The notes beneath the pieces were generated by a model. That model ran no database searches. It worked only from the letters and a program-made list of their open reading frames with translations, and was not told the origin of the DNA. From Paulinella micropora (Eukaryota; Cercozoa; Imbricatea; Euglyphida): DNA of 64,000 nt. A program made the translations under genes and the position numbers. Positions 23,922 through 34,905 of the stretch are shown here, piece by piece. The stretch's first letter is position 1. Every line of letters begins with the position of its first letter. Location of the stretch: contig BJOX01000224.1 of the NCBI GenBank assembly GCA_009731375.1, positions 331,550 through 395,549 of the forward strand. Reading direction: 5' to 3'.

Positions 23922-25891
23922 AGATAGTGCCGCTCCCGCCCGTTGAAGCACGCTCATCCGTGGGTATGGACTCTGTCTTCACCGAGGGAATTGAGCTATT
24001 CGTCTCGGCTACCCCGACGTCTCCGCTCCACGCCATCACGATCTATGTTTCGACTTACCTCCCTGACGGCACGAGCTTGCTTCTCGCCAACGAGGTCGCA
24101 GCTCAGCTCAACCTTTCCATCGACGATGCACAAGCGATTCGGCCTACGGACTACATGCCCTTGAAGCCGCCCTCCAAGCAAATCGTCTACGAGACGGAGT
24201 TTCACCTCTTCAAGACGCCACTTCAGATCGGTGAACTACACTTGGCCACGATCAGTTACGACTTCCGCCCCACATCATTGGCGAAGGAAACGTCCTACCC
24301 GATAGCCAAGTTCAACAAGATCATCGATCGCCGTCCCATCCTTCAATCTTCTTCAACCTCACACGACCTCCTGTCTTCCTCAAACGCCAACCTCTACGGC
24401 CGCCAGGTCAACCTGTTCATGCTTCCACGAAAGAACGCGCCTAGCGACTCTCCCGCCGGAAAAGCGAAAGCTAAGGAGAACAAGGACGAGGAAACCGATG
24501 AGAACAGCGATGATGAATCTGCAAAAGACAAGAAGGTCACTAAAGGAAAAGAAGAAGAAGAAGAAGAGGAGATAGCTCCGGAGACGGAAAGCGAGCAAGG
24601 CAATGACGACGAGGTCAGCGTTCCCTCACTTGCACGGAAGGAAAACGTCCCTACACGCGTTCTTGGAAAACGCACGGAGGACAAACGTACTCCACCGCCT
24701 TCCAAGCGACGGAAGTTGAAGGCATCGAACCCAAAGGAGTCCCCGGCCCCTTCACCTGCTACGTCCGCTACTCCTACCACGAGCTCCTCCACTCATCAAT
24801 GGCAACCTACACCTCCCTCTCAAGTTCCACAGACGCCTCTGTCAACTGAATGGTGGTTGACATCAGCTTGGAAACGAGAAGACTCGTTGGCACGTCAACA
24901 ACTCACGCAACACCAAGGTAGAGCTACATTGACACGCCACTCGTTGCAATACACATCGTCATCATCGTCGTCGTCGTCCTCTCCGATTTTGGCGTCGCCA
25001 TCCGCGGTCACCGCCGCTGCGCTACCGGCTGGACCATCTATGGCCTCGTCATCATCATCCTCAGCGTCATCATCTTCATCATCACAAGAAGTGAGAGACT
25101 CTGAAATCGCAGAATGCTCAGTTACAGGACCGAGGAGGACCGACCCTGGACTCAATTTTGTGAACCCGACACGGTCCCCTCTACCCCCACTGCCGATAGC
25201 ACCGACTGCACGCCAATCCGGCAGGTCTACACCAGACGGGAAAGAAAGGCCTGCACGCCCGCCTACACCCTATTCCTGTTTAAGACCAGCACCACCAGTG
25301 CCAGCCCCGGACAGGAGTGTCCAACCCGTCCACGGCTTAGTTGGCAGTCCATCAACGGACACATCCAGACCATCCCCCAGAGTCAACGTGTCCCCTATTG
25401 TTGGACGTGACCGCCTGGAAGGATTTGACCTCAGCTCACTTCAGGTATTCGAGCCGCACCCAATGACACCGACCGACCGCGATCGCATCGGTCAGTCTGA
25501 CAGCCTCAAGCGGATTGAACTCAACACAACAATGGCCGTGATCAGCGGAAACGCGCCTCGACCCGAGACTTATCACCGAGTCCGAGCGGTACCAGAAGTA
25601 TGGATGACCCCACAGGATCCCACACGCCCTACTAGACCAGCCCCTGGTATGGACGGCGACCTGTGGATTGTCAAGGAAATCTACGCCAACTACTTTCCAA
25701 CGTTAGCCTCCGTCTGCATCGCTGGTACACACCCCAGGTGTCCACATCTTGGTCATTGGATTCCGGAACAGATGTTCACCTGCCAAGGCCTATGGCCTGA
25801 CAATGCCATCTTTACAAATCCTATGAGACAATGGCTCGTGTGGAGCGAGCATTGCTACAAACCATGGACAACGAAGCTGGAATCTACCTAA
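23858..25891 (+). CDS. Large hypothetical protein with acidic and Ser/Pro-rich linkers
   Basis: An open frame of 677 residues. Residues 1-190 look folded. TYLPDGTSLLLANEVAAQLN faintly resembles the active-site region of a retropepsin (DGT/S followed by a hydrophobic helix), a weak match only. Residues 200-270 are Lys/Glu-rich, with a run of consecutive Glu and a nuclear-localisation-like KRRKLK. Residues 290-490 are Ser/Thr/Pro-rich. The last 150 residues look folded again (WIVKEIYANYFPTLASVCIA, WIPEQMFTCQGLWPDNA). The end overlaps the next frame by 60 bp. The two products may belong to one gene broken by a single-base change. Confidence 0.45.
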   Translation: MDSACNCKGVALLEWVLHHGLEIVPLPPVEARSSVGMDSVFTEGIELFVSATPTSPLHAITIYVSTYLPDGTSLLLANEVAAQLNLSIDDAQAIRPTDYMPLKPPSKQIVYETEFHLFKTPLQIGELHLATISYDFRPTSLAKETSYPIAKFNKIIDRRPILQSSSTSHDLLSSSNANLYGRQVNLFMLPRKNAPSDSPAGKAKAKENKDEETDENSDDESAKDKKVTKGKEEEEEEEIAPETESEQGNDDEVSVPSLARKENVPTRVLGKRTEDKRTPPPSKRRKLKASNPKESPAPSPATSATPTTSSSTHQWQPTPPSQVPQTPLSTEWWLTSAWKREDSLARQQLTQHQGRATLTRHSLQYTSSSSSSSSSPILASPSAVTAAALPAGPSMASSSSSSASSSSSSQEVRDSEIAECSVTGPRRTDPGLNFVNPTRSPLPPLPIAPTARQSGRSTPDGKERPARPPTPYSCLRPAPPVPAPDRSVQPVHGLVGSPSTDTSRPSPRVNVSPIVGRDRLEGFDLSSLQVFEPHPMTPTDRDRIGQSDSLKRIELNTTMAVISGNAPRPETYHRVRAVPEVWMTPQDPTRPTRPAPGMDGDLWIVKEIYANYFPTLASVCIAGTHPRCPHLGHWIPEQMFTCQGLWPDNAIFTNPMRQWLVWSEHCYKPWTTKLEST

Positions 25892-27983
25892 TTCCTCCAC
25901 CGGGAGACAGCATTCAATGGCGCACTGTAGAAAACGAGTTTTTCGCACACTACGACTACTACAGCTTCACGGCGTATCCGCTCCTGGCGCGAACCTTCAC
26001 TCCATGGGAAGCACTGTCGGATACCTCATCCAGCTCTTCATCCAGCTCTTCATCCAGCTCTTCATCCAGCTCTTCATCCAGCTCCTCATGTAGCTCATCA
26101 TCCAGCACAACTTTGAGCACAACTTCAGGCACAACTTCGACTTCATCCTCAGGTACATCTTCGAGTCCATCATCGAGTTCAACGTCTGGCTCGCAGTGTC
26201 CTGCGCGAATTCGACAGAGTAGCATTTACTTGCGAACCGACCCGTACGGCCGCACCCCATGGGGCCAAGAGGACGTACGCTTCGATGTTACTACCTTCGG
26301 CTTTACCAGCGACAGGCCCACAAGCCTTTTACAGCAATATTGGCCACCTCGTAACATCCCTCATGAGATGGAACCGGATACCTACCGCGACATCACAGGT
26401 GGACTTGATCTTTTGTCGTCTGGAGAAATCCCGATTGCCGTCGTCAACACTGAAGCCCTGTGTTTGCTCCGAATTCCCAACAACACCGCCCAACACCGCC
26501 TGTTACCCCAGGACACTGGCCCTACGGTGATGAGCATACAAGCAATCCTCAACAAACCGAAAGGCTCCACCATGATGCTCGAGTTCTATAAGTCTGGATT
26601 AACCGCCATCATTTTCCACTTCGGCCCTGCACATGGACGAAGCACGGCACAATTCCTGTGTTCCGCCCTCGTCGGCCACCACGTGGAACCCACTGGCGAC
26701 GTGGACTATTTCTACTTTGGTATGTCATGGCATCCACTTCATCGTCCATGGGGATACAAGATATCATCGCATCTTGGAGTCATTGTCGGCGACAACCCAC
26801 CGGAAGATCCTCGGAACACCATCCTGGACGTACTCGCCAACGGTGAATTGCTATTCCCCTGGTGTTGTATGGAAACCCCTACGTCAGGTCAAAACACCAT
26901 AGCCCCTGGATTTGGTGGTCCGTCATATCAACGCCACGTCTTCAAACTCCCTACACGGGAACGTTGCTTTGCTCTACAGCACTACTTCCATCGACTTCCA
27001 TGCATCGATCCCATATGGCTGAAGATCAACGCGACGGACTCCTACTACGACATCCACGATGTCCTGGTATCCTTTACCCGTCTCGTCAAGATGGGAAGGG
27101 TTTTTTTATATTGTGTCGGAAAAAAAACAAAAAAAAAAAGGGATTCAAGCAACCGGTACGCGAGCGCAGCTACGAACGCATCGTTGACCTCCCTCGGAAC
27201 TATTTCAACTCGAGTTCCATGACTATCTACTACATTGATCCGAGAGATGGTACGTTCATCGACACCATCATCCGAAACCATTGGATGGGATTAGTTACAA
27301 AAGTAAAAGTCACCACAGGCACCTGTGATTTCAATGCAACACCTGACGCTGAACGTAATCTCTCCAACTATCTTCGGGAGGCCCACAACTGGACTGACCC
27401 CGACAATCCTGACGCCAACAACAGGAAATGGCCTGCCAAGTTTCATTGGGTACGCTACGACAACGTACAATGGATCATAGCCCAGATCGCCATTTTTCTC
27501 ATCGGTAGTCAGGCCGGCCTTCGCCACACTTGCGAGATCCACGTAGTCCATCATCCCGCGGACACTACTCCCTGCGAAGTCGACATCATCAACCCGTACT
27601 CGCGAGAAAAACGTCTGCGAGGCCATCCTATCGGCGTTCCATGCACCCGCATGCGCGAAGATGACTGCCCTAACCCTCACATACGGACATGGAATGTTGG
27701 ACAAGATCCTTCGGCGCTACAGATCGACGAACATACCCCTGTGGGACATTGGCTCAACCTAAAGCTGCCAAACACTACGGAACGCCTCCGCCAATTTTAC
27801 TGTGAAATGAAGATGCCAGCGACGGATCTCGAGTACGAGACCCTCCTTAATCTTCCTCTCCCAGTTAGAACGCTGAGCCCGTGGGAAACACGCGGACACT
27901 ACCGCATCGGCTACCCCCATGGAACGGAATTCATCGACCAGGATTCGATGTGTCCCTGCTTCCCGACATACCTGGAACGTTAG
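25831..27983 (+). pseudogene. Large hypothetical protein, frameshifted at a homopolymer
   Basis: Two frames form one plausible protein of about 700 residues: 25831 to about 27110, then a different frame to 27983. The break lies in 27100-27140, a cluster of T7, A8 and A11 runs. The N-terminal 60 residues are globular, followed by a run of over 30 Ser (TCATCCAGCTCT repeats) and then about 600 residues of ordinary, Trp- and Tyr-rich sequence (YFGMSWHPLHRPWGYKISSH, LLFPWCCMETP, YYIDPRDGTFIDTIIRN, WIIAQIAIFLIGS). No catalytic motif or family was recognised. Length and composition argue for a real protein, not a chance frame. Confidence 0.5.
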
Positions 27984-29183
27984 GAACCATAGGCATGGCT
28001 AAGATGCCTACCCAACACGTCCTTCAGTACCTGATTGAACAGATTCAACAGCTAAAGTCGATGTCCAGCTCACCTCTGGAAATTGAGTATCGCATGTGGA
28101 AAGAGTGTCCCACACCCTACGTCTGCTCCCAGATGGTAATGTCTGTTCAAGTCACGTCCAAGACCCGAGGTCCCGGAACCATGAATGTAGCTCTCTGCAT
28201 CGGCGATTCCGTGATCATAGTAGGATATGGTTTGCCCCAGGATTTTAGGGAACGATTCTTTTTGGTTGCTGGAGGGTATATTGGCAGGTTTGGACCCGGG
28301 AGATATGCTAGAGCCGGACGAAGGAGAATTTCCCAGCGCCAAGGCTGCCGGCGTGTGGTTGCGTCCTTACAAACAACCTCTGCATAAGCTTGAAGCTGTT
28401 TATGGAACAAGTGGTTTGATCTCCGCTGACTTCAAGTGCTTGACCACCACGGCTGTACCTGAGCATGTACCTGAGTACGAAGATTGTTTGTTGTATGTTC
28501 CATTGTTGGCGGCCGATTCTGATGGCAAAAAGACGCCGGGCAGCGTTGTGGCCATCCTGAAGGACTACAAGGTGAACCGATCGCGACTTTCTGGAGAACA
28601 GGGTCAACGTCCGGATCAAGAAAAGCTACATCCAAATCAAGAAAAGCTCGCTATCTTCAGCCAATTTTTTCAAGTAAGCACAAACGACCATGGCCCAGTG
28701 TGTGATCGTGTTGGGAGGCAGACACGCAGGAAGAAGCGGAAAAGTTCGGAACCGGTACCAACCGTGCCACAGGATATCGATCCAACTGCAAGTGCTGTGG
28801 GAAAGAGCGATTCTCGTCCAGCCCGTCAGGTCAAGAGACGTAAGAGAATCGAGCCGTCTACACAAAAAAGACAACGCGAGCAGTTGCTGAATCCGGACGC
28901 GACCCATGGCAGCAAAAGGAAACGGCCCAAGCAATCTGGCATGGGCAGCGTTGAGGATCGTAGCGAAACGATCGCGATTGTGACCCAGGAGATCTTGATA
29001 AGCGACAAAAAAGCAGTGTTGATTTTTTCGGAATTCCAGAAACTGGCTGCGTTGGCTAATGTCAAAGAGTTTTCGGATTTTTGCATGGAGGTTTCTGGAA
29101 GGAACACCAACTATTCTGCAAGATGTGGAACAATATACAGAATGGGTACAGCGTGTCTTTGTTTGCGGTTAGAACTGTCGTGA
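27881..29183 (+). pseudogene. Hypothetical protein with nuclear-localisation-like basic end, frameshifted
   Basis: The first frame (from about 27990, MAKMPTQHVLQYLIEQIQQL) reads well until about 28260. Another frame then continues (GILAGLDPGDMLEPDEGEFP) to 29183. The middle is globular (HVPEYEDCLLYVPLLAADSD). From about 28690 it is very basic, with RRKKRKSS, KRRKRIEPS and GSKRKRPK, typical of nuclear or DNA-binding proteins. The C-terminus has a helical KEFSDFCMEV segment. It is probably the last part of the tract that starts near 21.6 kb, or a separate nuclear protein. The family is unknown. Confidence 0.4.
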
Positions 29184-29836
29184 AGCTGTCGGTGGTCCTG
29201 CTGTTGTTAATGGTGGTATTGCTGACGAGGGTGCTGATTGTAGTGCTCGTGCTCGAGGCGATGCTGCTGGTGGTGCCGTTGCTGTTGCTGGTGGTGCTGG
29301 TCATGCATATGTTGTTTTTGGTAGTGCTGGTGTTGCTGAAGTTAGCTTGTCAGAAACTGTACTGCTGGTGGTAGTTCTGCTCGTGGTGGTAGGCGAAGTG
29401 CCGAGGCAGATTGGTGGTGGTGTGGTGGTGTTGCTTCTTTGTGGTGTTCGTGTTGGTGCTGCTGGTTGTGTTCGTGGTGGTTTTGGTGTTGCTGGTGATG
29501 GTCGTGGTGAATCATTTTAAATACTTATACTGCTGGTGGTAGTAGTGCTGCTGCTGTTGGTGGTTGTACCGATGCTGCACCTTATGCATAACGGTGGTGG
29601 GATATGGTGCTGACAGTGTTTGTATGTACTGCTGTGTCGATGCATATGCTGGTAACTTTTGAGCTGTTCGTACTGGTGGCACTGCTGATGGTGCGTGATG
29701 GTTGCATGTTTTGGTGGTTATGACACTGTGCAGAATTTCAAGGAGATATACTTCGATTTGCGTCAAAGATACAAGGATGTTCCCGAACGCTTTTTGGAAG
29801 AGCTGGGGGCTCGCTTGAAAGCGTGCATACGTAAAC
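29184..29836. repeat. GCTGGTGGTG-type low-complexity DNA
   Basis: Dominated by GCTG, GTGGTG and TGTTG combinations giving Leu/Val-rich or His/Gln-rich translations in different frames. No start codon or family is seen. A short island at 29730-29835 reads RYKDVPERFLEELGARLKA in one plus frame and may be the beginning of the next coding stretch. Confidence 0.5.
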
Positions 29837-31012
29837 GTGTCGAAGCGTAGCCCAGACACTTCTGTAGCGAAGGTGGAACAACCAGAGTCTGACAAGGGGA
29901 AAGGGGGGAAAGGGGGCAAACGGAAAGCTAAAGGAAAGGAAAAGAAAAAGGAAAAGAAAGAGAAGGAGAAAGGGAACAAGAAGAAGGGCCAAGGTGTGGA
30001 GCAGGGGAAGCAAGACGATTCGGAACTCACTCTCGAGCATGAAGATCAGGATGAAGAAGCAGACACTTCTGTAGAGAAGGATGCGGGGTCAGACCTTGTC
30101 AGTGACGTGGAACAACCGAAGACAAGGAGCAGGAAGAAGGGCCAAGGTGTGGAGCAGAAGAGACAGGATTCGGACGTCACTCTCGAGGATAAAGAGCAGG
30201 ATAAAGAGCAGGTCACCACCACCAGCAGCACCAAAATTTTGCGTTCCTGCACATCCGCAACGCAAAAGCCACCAGAAAAAACACCATCACCACCACGACC
30301 AACAGCAGAAGCAGCAGTTGCGAAAGCAAAAACGGAAACCTCAGCACAAGAAGAGCCAACAGCAAAAACACCATCACCACCATGATCAACAGCAGAAGCA
30401 GCAGTTGCGAAAGCAGAAACGGAAACCTCAGCACCAACAGCAGAAACGGAACCCCCAGAAAAATTTGAAGATGAAGAAATCCTCAGAAAGAGGAAGAGGA
30501 TAGCTGAGCTTGCGGAGCTTGTGGCGGCACAAAAGCGTAAAAGGCAGGAGATGAAAAAACTCGTCGATCAAAAAGAACAGTTGCTCAAACAACTACAAGA
30601 ATTTTCAGAAAAGGAAGAGGAGCTGGAAACATCGACATCAGCAAGAGCATCACCAGCAGCAGCAACAGAATTTGAAGCACCACCAGTAGTACCACGAGCT
30701 GCAGCAACACTCACAGCAACACCCACAGCAACACCAACAGCAACCCCAACAGCAACAGCAACACCAGCAGCAACACCAACAGCAACACCAACAGCAACAC
30801 CAACACCAGCAGCAACACCAGCAACAAAAGCACCACCGTCGAACAGTGCTGAGCATACTGACACCTTCACCAGCATGAGCAGCAAGAACAGTTCTGCAGC
30901 TGCAGGCGGCACCAGTGTCAACGTCGAAAGCGACAGCACAACAGGAGTTCAGCGCCCGCAGTGTGGAGGCACTGCAGTGGACCACAGTAGCAGCAGCAGC
31001 GCCCGCAGGTAG
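29837..31012 (+). pseudogene. Lysine-rich, glutamine-rich low-complexity protein, frame-switched
   Basis: The frame starting at 29837 gives a Lys/Gly/Glu-rich protein with an internal duplication (KKGQGVEQ...TLE, twice). At 30383 it meets a TGA inside a second duplication of about 80 bp (30278 and 30363). The copies differ in that block by three substitutions, which are all silent in the frame that reads HHHHHDQQQKQQLRKQKRKP but give a stop and amino-acid changes in the 29837 frame. So the His/Gln frame (30081-30503) is probably the selected one there. Further on, a helical charged stretch (AELVAAQKRKRQEMKKLVDQ) and an Ala/Thr/Pro-rich run return to the first frame. The gene is thus a patchwork of frames. 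Confidence 0.4.
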
Positions 31013-32006
31013 AAGCACTGCAGTGGACCACAGTAGCAGCAGCAGTTCAGCGCCCGCAGGCGGTGCACAAGCAGGCACTTCATCAACAGCCGCTTCAAGC
31101 AGCGCCGATATTATAGGGATTGCTAAGGCCATCGCAGAGCAGCTGCAATTGAGGTCAGCGTTCACAGGCGATCCACAAGCAGTCACTTCAACAGCAGTCG
31201 CGTCAAGCAGAGCTCAGGTCGAAAGTGACAGCAGCCATTCAGCGCACGCGCGTGCAGGAGATGCACAAACAGTCAATTCAACAACAGTCGAGTCCAGCAG
31301 CGTCGGAGGCCTCCGCAGCAACATCGGATTACAAAGCATTATTGCTAAGGCCATCGCAGAGCAGCTGCAAAGCAAGCAGCATTTTAACACGATTATGCAC
31401 TCCCCGCCCTCCCCGCCGGAGAAACCACGTCGGACGTTTTCGAGCTTTCGTTTGAGAAGAAGAAGCGCAAGCACGGATAGCATGGATGTTGAGAGGGAAG
31501 CGTTTCGTGGAAAGGAACATTCAGCAAGGCCGGACCGTTGCGAATCTCGTGAGTATCTAAAGGAAAAGCAGAAAATGAACATATCACCGCATCAGCAGCC
31601 TGTTTCACAATCAACTTGGCAAGATTCAAGCTCACTTCACCAGCCAAATTATGATTCAAGCTCATATCTTCCTTACCATGCATATGGCCAAGACTATCAA
31701 AATCACCCTCAGATGCAGATGAAGAGCACATTTTAACTGGAACCACACCAGCAGCAGCAATGGAACCAGCACCAGCAGCAAGTTATGACTTACCCGGGTT
31801 ACAACCAGCACCAGCAGCAGCAAGTTATGACTTACCCGGGTTACATGGAACAAAACCCTAGGCCTCCGATGCTGATTAGCATCCCGCCGCCAGGTCAGAA
31901 CAATGAGCAATCTCTGGTTTTGTACCAACAGCCAGGTGATTTGAAGGGTGCATCTGAAGGGGAATCAGGTCGTACAGGTAGTTGTATAGGTTTGGCTAAG
32001 GGATGA
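30915..32006 (+). pseudogene. Ser/Ala-rich low-complexity protein, stop-interrupted
   Basis: The frame takes over from the previous one inside a short tandem duplication. TAVDHSSSSS is encoded at about 30970 in one frame and again at 31019 in this one, because the two copies are 47 bp apart instead of a multiple of three. The segment IIGIAKAIAEQLQ is itself repeated at 31108 and 31338. A TAA at 31734-31736 interrupts an otherwise continuous frame. After it, MTYPGYNQHQQQQ and MTYPGYMEQ are tandem repeats. No family is recognised. Confidence 0.35.
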
Positions 32007-32209
32007 GTCTCAAAGCCCGGAATTATGGAAAGGATTTCTGTGTGTGTGACACCTATAACTAATGTAAAGGTGTACTCAAATAGCTCCCATTCTTTTCCAT
32101 GATTGAACTTTGGAGGGTCTAGCCTCATTTTTACTAAGTCGGAATCTTGATACGCCATATTGTTCGGGCGTACCAAGGGCGGAAGGTAGGAGGGAGGCTC
32201 GACTACCAA
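31895..32209 (-). pseudogene. Gag-like fragment of an LTR retroelement
   Basis: A minus-strand frame of 104 residues. LDPPKFNHGKEWELFEYTF matches the general opening of retrotransposon Gag proteins (hPKFxGxxxWxxFxxxF), which is an inference from pattern. The probable start is the ATG at 32209 or the later one near 32158. The frame then loses protein character and merges with the plus-strand low-complexity gene. Just upstream, CAACATTGGTAGTCGAGCC could be an LTR end followed by a tRNA-primer site. Confidence 0.35.
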
Positions 32210-32210
32210 T

Positions 32211-33060
32211 GTTGCTTTCTCTGTGAGTAGAGAAGCGAGATAGAGTCAGGAAATGATTAGTTATACTAGCGAGTAGGTGGCAGCCTTCCGACAATCCACT
32301 TAGTGTGACTGGTGGTAGCCTTCCGCACACGCACCAGACTGGTGGTAGCCTTCCACACACACCAAATTTAAATATTTGGTGACAGCCTTCCGCACGTACA
32401 CCTGTTTGTATTTTCTGTGGCAGCCTTCCGCACGCCCCGATAGTATGTAATAAGTGAATAAAGTCTACTAGACCTAACGTTCACGCTACAAGGCTATATA
32501 ACCTGTGAGACTAACTTAATAATCTGCCGTATACTTGCTGTGTCCTACAGTAGATACTTTATTGAGAAAAGGGCGCCAAGGGACGGCCCGATTATATACT
32601 AGGCCGGACATACGTAATGGCTCTAACGACACACATACATATGCCGGCACATACTGACTTTACTGTTAATTATATTAATAGATCTAACATAGAACTATAC
32701 GGAAAAATTACTTACCAGCCACAAAGTAATTACTAAAAGTAAAACGTAGTTGTCCTACCAACGTTCAGTCACGAATCTCACTTACGTTCGTTGTCAAAGT
32801 TAGGTTTGTTATTCGGAATTAGTTAATCGTTCTCATGAAATTCCTGATCTTCAAGCAGAGCTTCGCAAGGGTAGACTTTACCGGTCGTTCAGAGCCTCAC
32901 CGCTCCATCGAGAACCTGTCTGAACCTCTGTGCAATCTTGATATTACTATCCGAGCCTCTGAACAGTCTGGACTCGACCGAACGCTATTTTAACGCTGGT
33001 CTAAGACTTTTAGCTGCTTTTCCCTTGACACCACTCTACAAGCTGATATAACGAGACATC
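32211..33060 (-). mobile_element. Possible LTR next to the Gag-like fragment
   Basis: On the plus strand the region begins TGTTGCTTTC, consistent with the TG...CA ends of an LTR read from the minus strand. It has no coding frame and contains five copies of GTGGCAGCCTTCCGCAC-type repeats at about 32276, 32310, 32342, 32381 and 32420. No second LTR or polymerase is in the window, so the far end is a guess. It could equally be promoter sequence. Confidence 0.25.
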
Positions 33061-33440
33061 ATTCTCATAATAATTCGGAGGCTTGTGTTTGATTGTATTA
33101 CAGACTTTAAATTTTACCTAGCTATCGAGAGGGCAGCTGGATCGATCAATTTCAAGTTTATTCAATATCCGTTCTTGATAAACTGTTTGTTTTGTCTTGG
33201 GGAAAATAGGACTAATACTTTTATCGCATTCCCGAGGGGGGGGGGGGGGGGGGGGGGTTTTANNNNNNNNNNGCCCTATGTAACACCGCGCTCAAAGTAT
33301 TGGATAGGCTGTATGTTTTTACGCATGTATGTCATTACAGTTATTATCGGCGAATTCAAGCATGCCTTTGAGCAGGAGCTGGTGAGGCCAGGTCTAGATC
33401 TCTCTCAGCTGGTCATGTTGCAAGGCTCTTATTTTTGAGG

Positions 33441-34520
33441 TTAGTTGCGGTTATCATGGCGAGCTCGGTCACAGTGTTTCACAATCTCTGCCACGATACG
33501 TTGACGAAGAAAATCAGTGTGATTTGCGAAGGTGCTAGGATGCCAAGTGAAATACTTCTTAAAAGCCTCATAATGAACAGCAGGTCGTCCAAAGAATGCA
33601 TTCTGTTCTGTTTTGTTCCTGAGCAAGGCTACCACCCTTTGAGCTGCCGATTTGAACACGTCAACGTTGTGTTCAGGTAGCCAGATAAAGTTTTCTAATG
33701 GGACGATATCGCTGACATCAGCGTTTCCGCCATAAATTGGAATAGCGCCACTCAGCAGCACATTCAATAGCTTCTCTGTAAAATAACCAATTTTGCTAAA
33801 ACCATGTTCATTCGCAATCACAAATGTAGCATGCGAATAAAACGTAATCACATCATCGTATCTCCCACGAATACAAATCTCACTGAAAGATTCACATCCA
33901 GTCATGGTACCCAAGCTCGCGCATGAACGACCTAATTTTTTGTTTCCGTTGCAGGTGGCAGCCACTCCTGCATCAAATGTAGCCGCCCGCAGCTCCTCGT
34001 TCAAGATATCCCAGAATTGCTCCCTCCATTCATGGCATCCTGAATTTGCGTACAAAGCTGTCATGGAGCATTTTGTTCTGGTTTGCCTGCGAGGTTTCAG
34101 GAGTTCCAGTGGTGTGAACGTATGCCTCTCCGCAAAATTCGTGCTCGCGAAAGGAATGTACAGGGAAGACACAGTGTGGTCGAAATACTCTGAAAGTGTC
34201 GTGTTCCAGTGATTCCCGAGTGTCACAATATGACATTCTCTATTTGGAGTGTTCCTTTGGCACTGGAGGAGTGTCTTTTGACCATCTTCTCTAGTCTCAT
34301 CTCTATTTGGTTGATCCTCGGCATTGACATGCAGCAGAACTTGTGACTTACCCCAAAGATCGCCGAAGGCAAGGGGACAACCTTCCAGCTGTGCGAGAAA
34401 GGAAGCATTCAAGCCGGTGAAGAGAGAGACGGCAAGCTTGAAATAACCTCCAAAGTGTCCATGATTAAAGACAACATGACGGCGAACCCACTCTGTTGCC
34501 TCCTTCTCTGATGTTGTCAT
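33441..34520 (-). CDS. GT10 family glycosyltransferase (alpha-1,3-fucosyltransferase-like)
   Basis: An unbroken 359-residue frame. Its C-terminal third carries the hallmark donor-binding region of family 10 fucosyltransferases: HATFVIANEHGFSKIGYFTE, then KLLNVLLSGAIPIYGGNADV, then PLENFIWLPEHN. This corresponds to the family pattern (hxFxhxFEN...GYhTEKhhxxhxxGxhPhYhG...hxNxxSFI). The enzymes transfer fucose from GDP-fucose to glycans in the Golgi. No N-terminal membrane anchor is visible in this frame, so an upstream exon or a different start is possible; a CT/GA microsatellite begins 60 bp before the ATG. Many family members are 350-450 residues long. It looks like an ordinary single-exon host gene. 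Confidence 0.75.
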   Translation of the reverse strand: MTTSEKEATEWVRRHVVFNHGHFGGYFKLAVSLFTGLNASFLAQLEGCPLAFGDLWGKSQVLLHVNAEDQPNRDETREDGQKTLLQCQRNTPNRECHIVTLGNHWNTTLSEYFDHTVSSLYIPFASTNFAERHTFTPLELLKPRRQTRTKCSMTALYANSGCHEWREQFWDILNEELRAATFDAGVAATCNGNKKLGRSCASLGTMTGCESFSEICIRGRYDDVITFYSHATFVIANEHGFSKIGYFTEKLLNVLLSGAIPIYGGNADVSDIVPLENFIWLPEHNVDVFKSAAQRVVALLRNKTEQNAFFGRPAVHYEAFKKYFTWHPSTFANHTDFLRQRIVAEIVKHCDRARHDNRN

Positions 34521-34578
34521 GCTCGCCTGCGATCATCAGCACAATTGAACACTTACGAAAGAATTTCAATTTGATTCT

Positions 34579-34695
34579 CTCTCTCTCTCTCTCTCTCTGT
34601 CTCCATCCCCCCCCCCCTCCCTCTCTCTCTCACAACACACACTTACTCGTATTCTCTCTCTCCCTCTCTCTAGATGAAATAGATGAGAGAGAGAG

Positions 34696-34726
<31 letters not shown>

Positions 34727-34747
34727 AACAGAGAGAGAAAGGAGAAC

Positions 34748-34783
<36 letters not shown>

Positions 34784-34829
34784 CAGACTGAGAGAGAGAG
34801 AGAAAAGAGAGAGAGAGAGAGAGAGAGAA

Positions 34830-34905
<76 letters not shown>

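Noticed and set aside
24895-25155. Two transmembrane segments in an alternative frame near 25.0 kb
   Set aside because: The hydrophobic stretches come from TCA/TCG serine repeats read in another frame; the long Ser-rich frame is more consistent with its neighbours.
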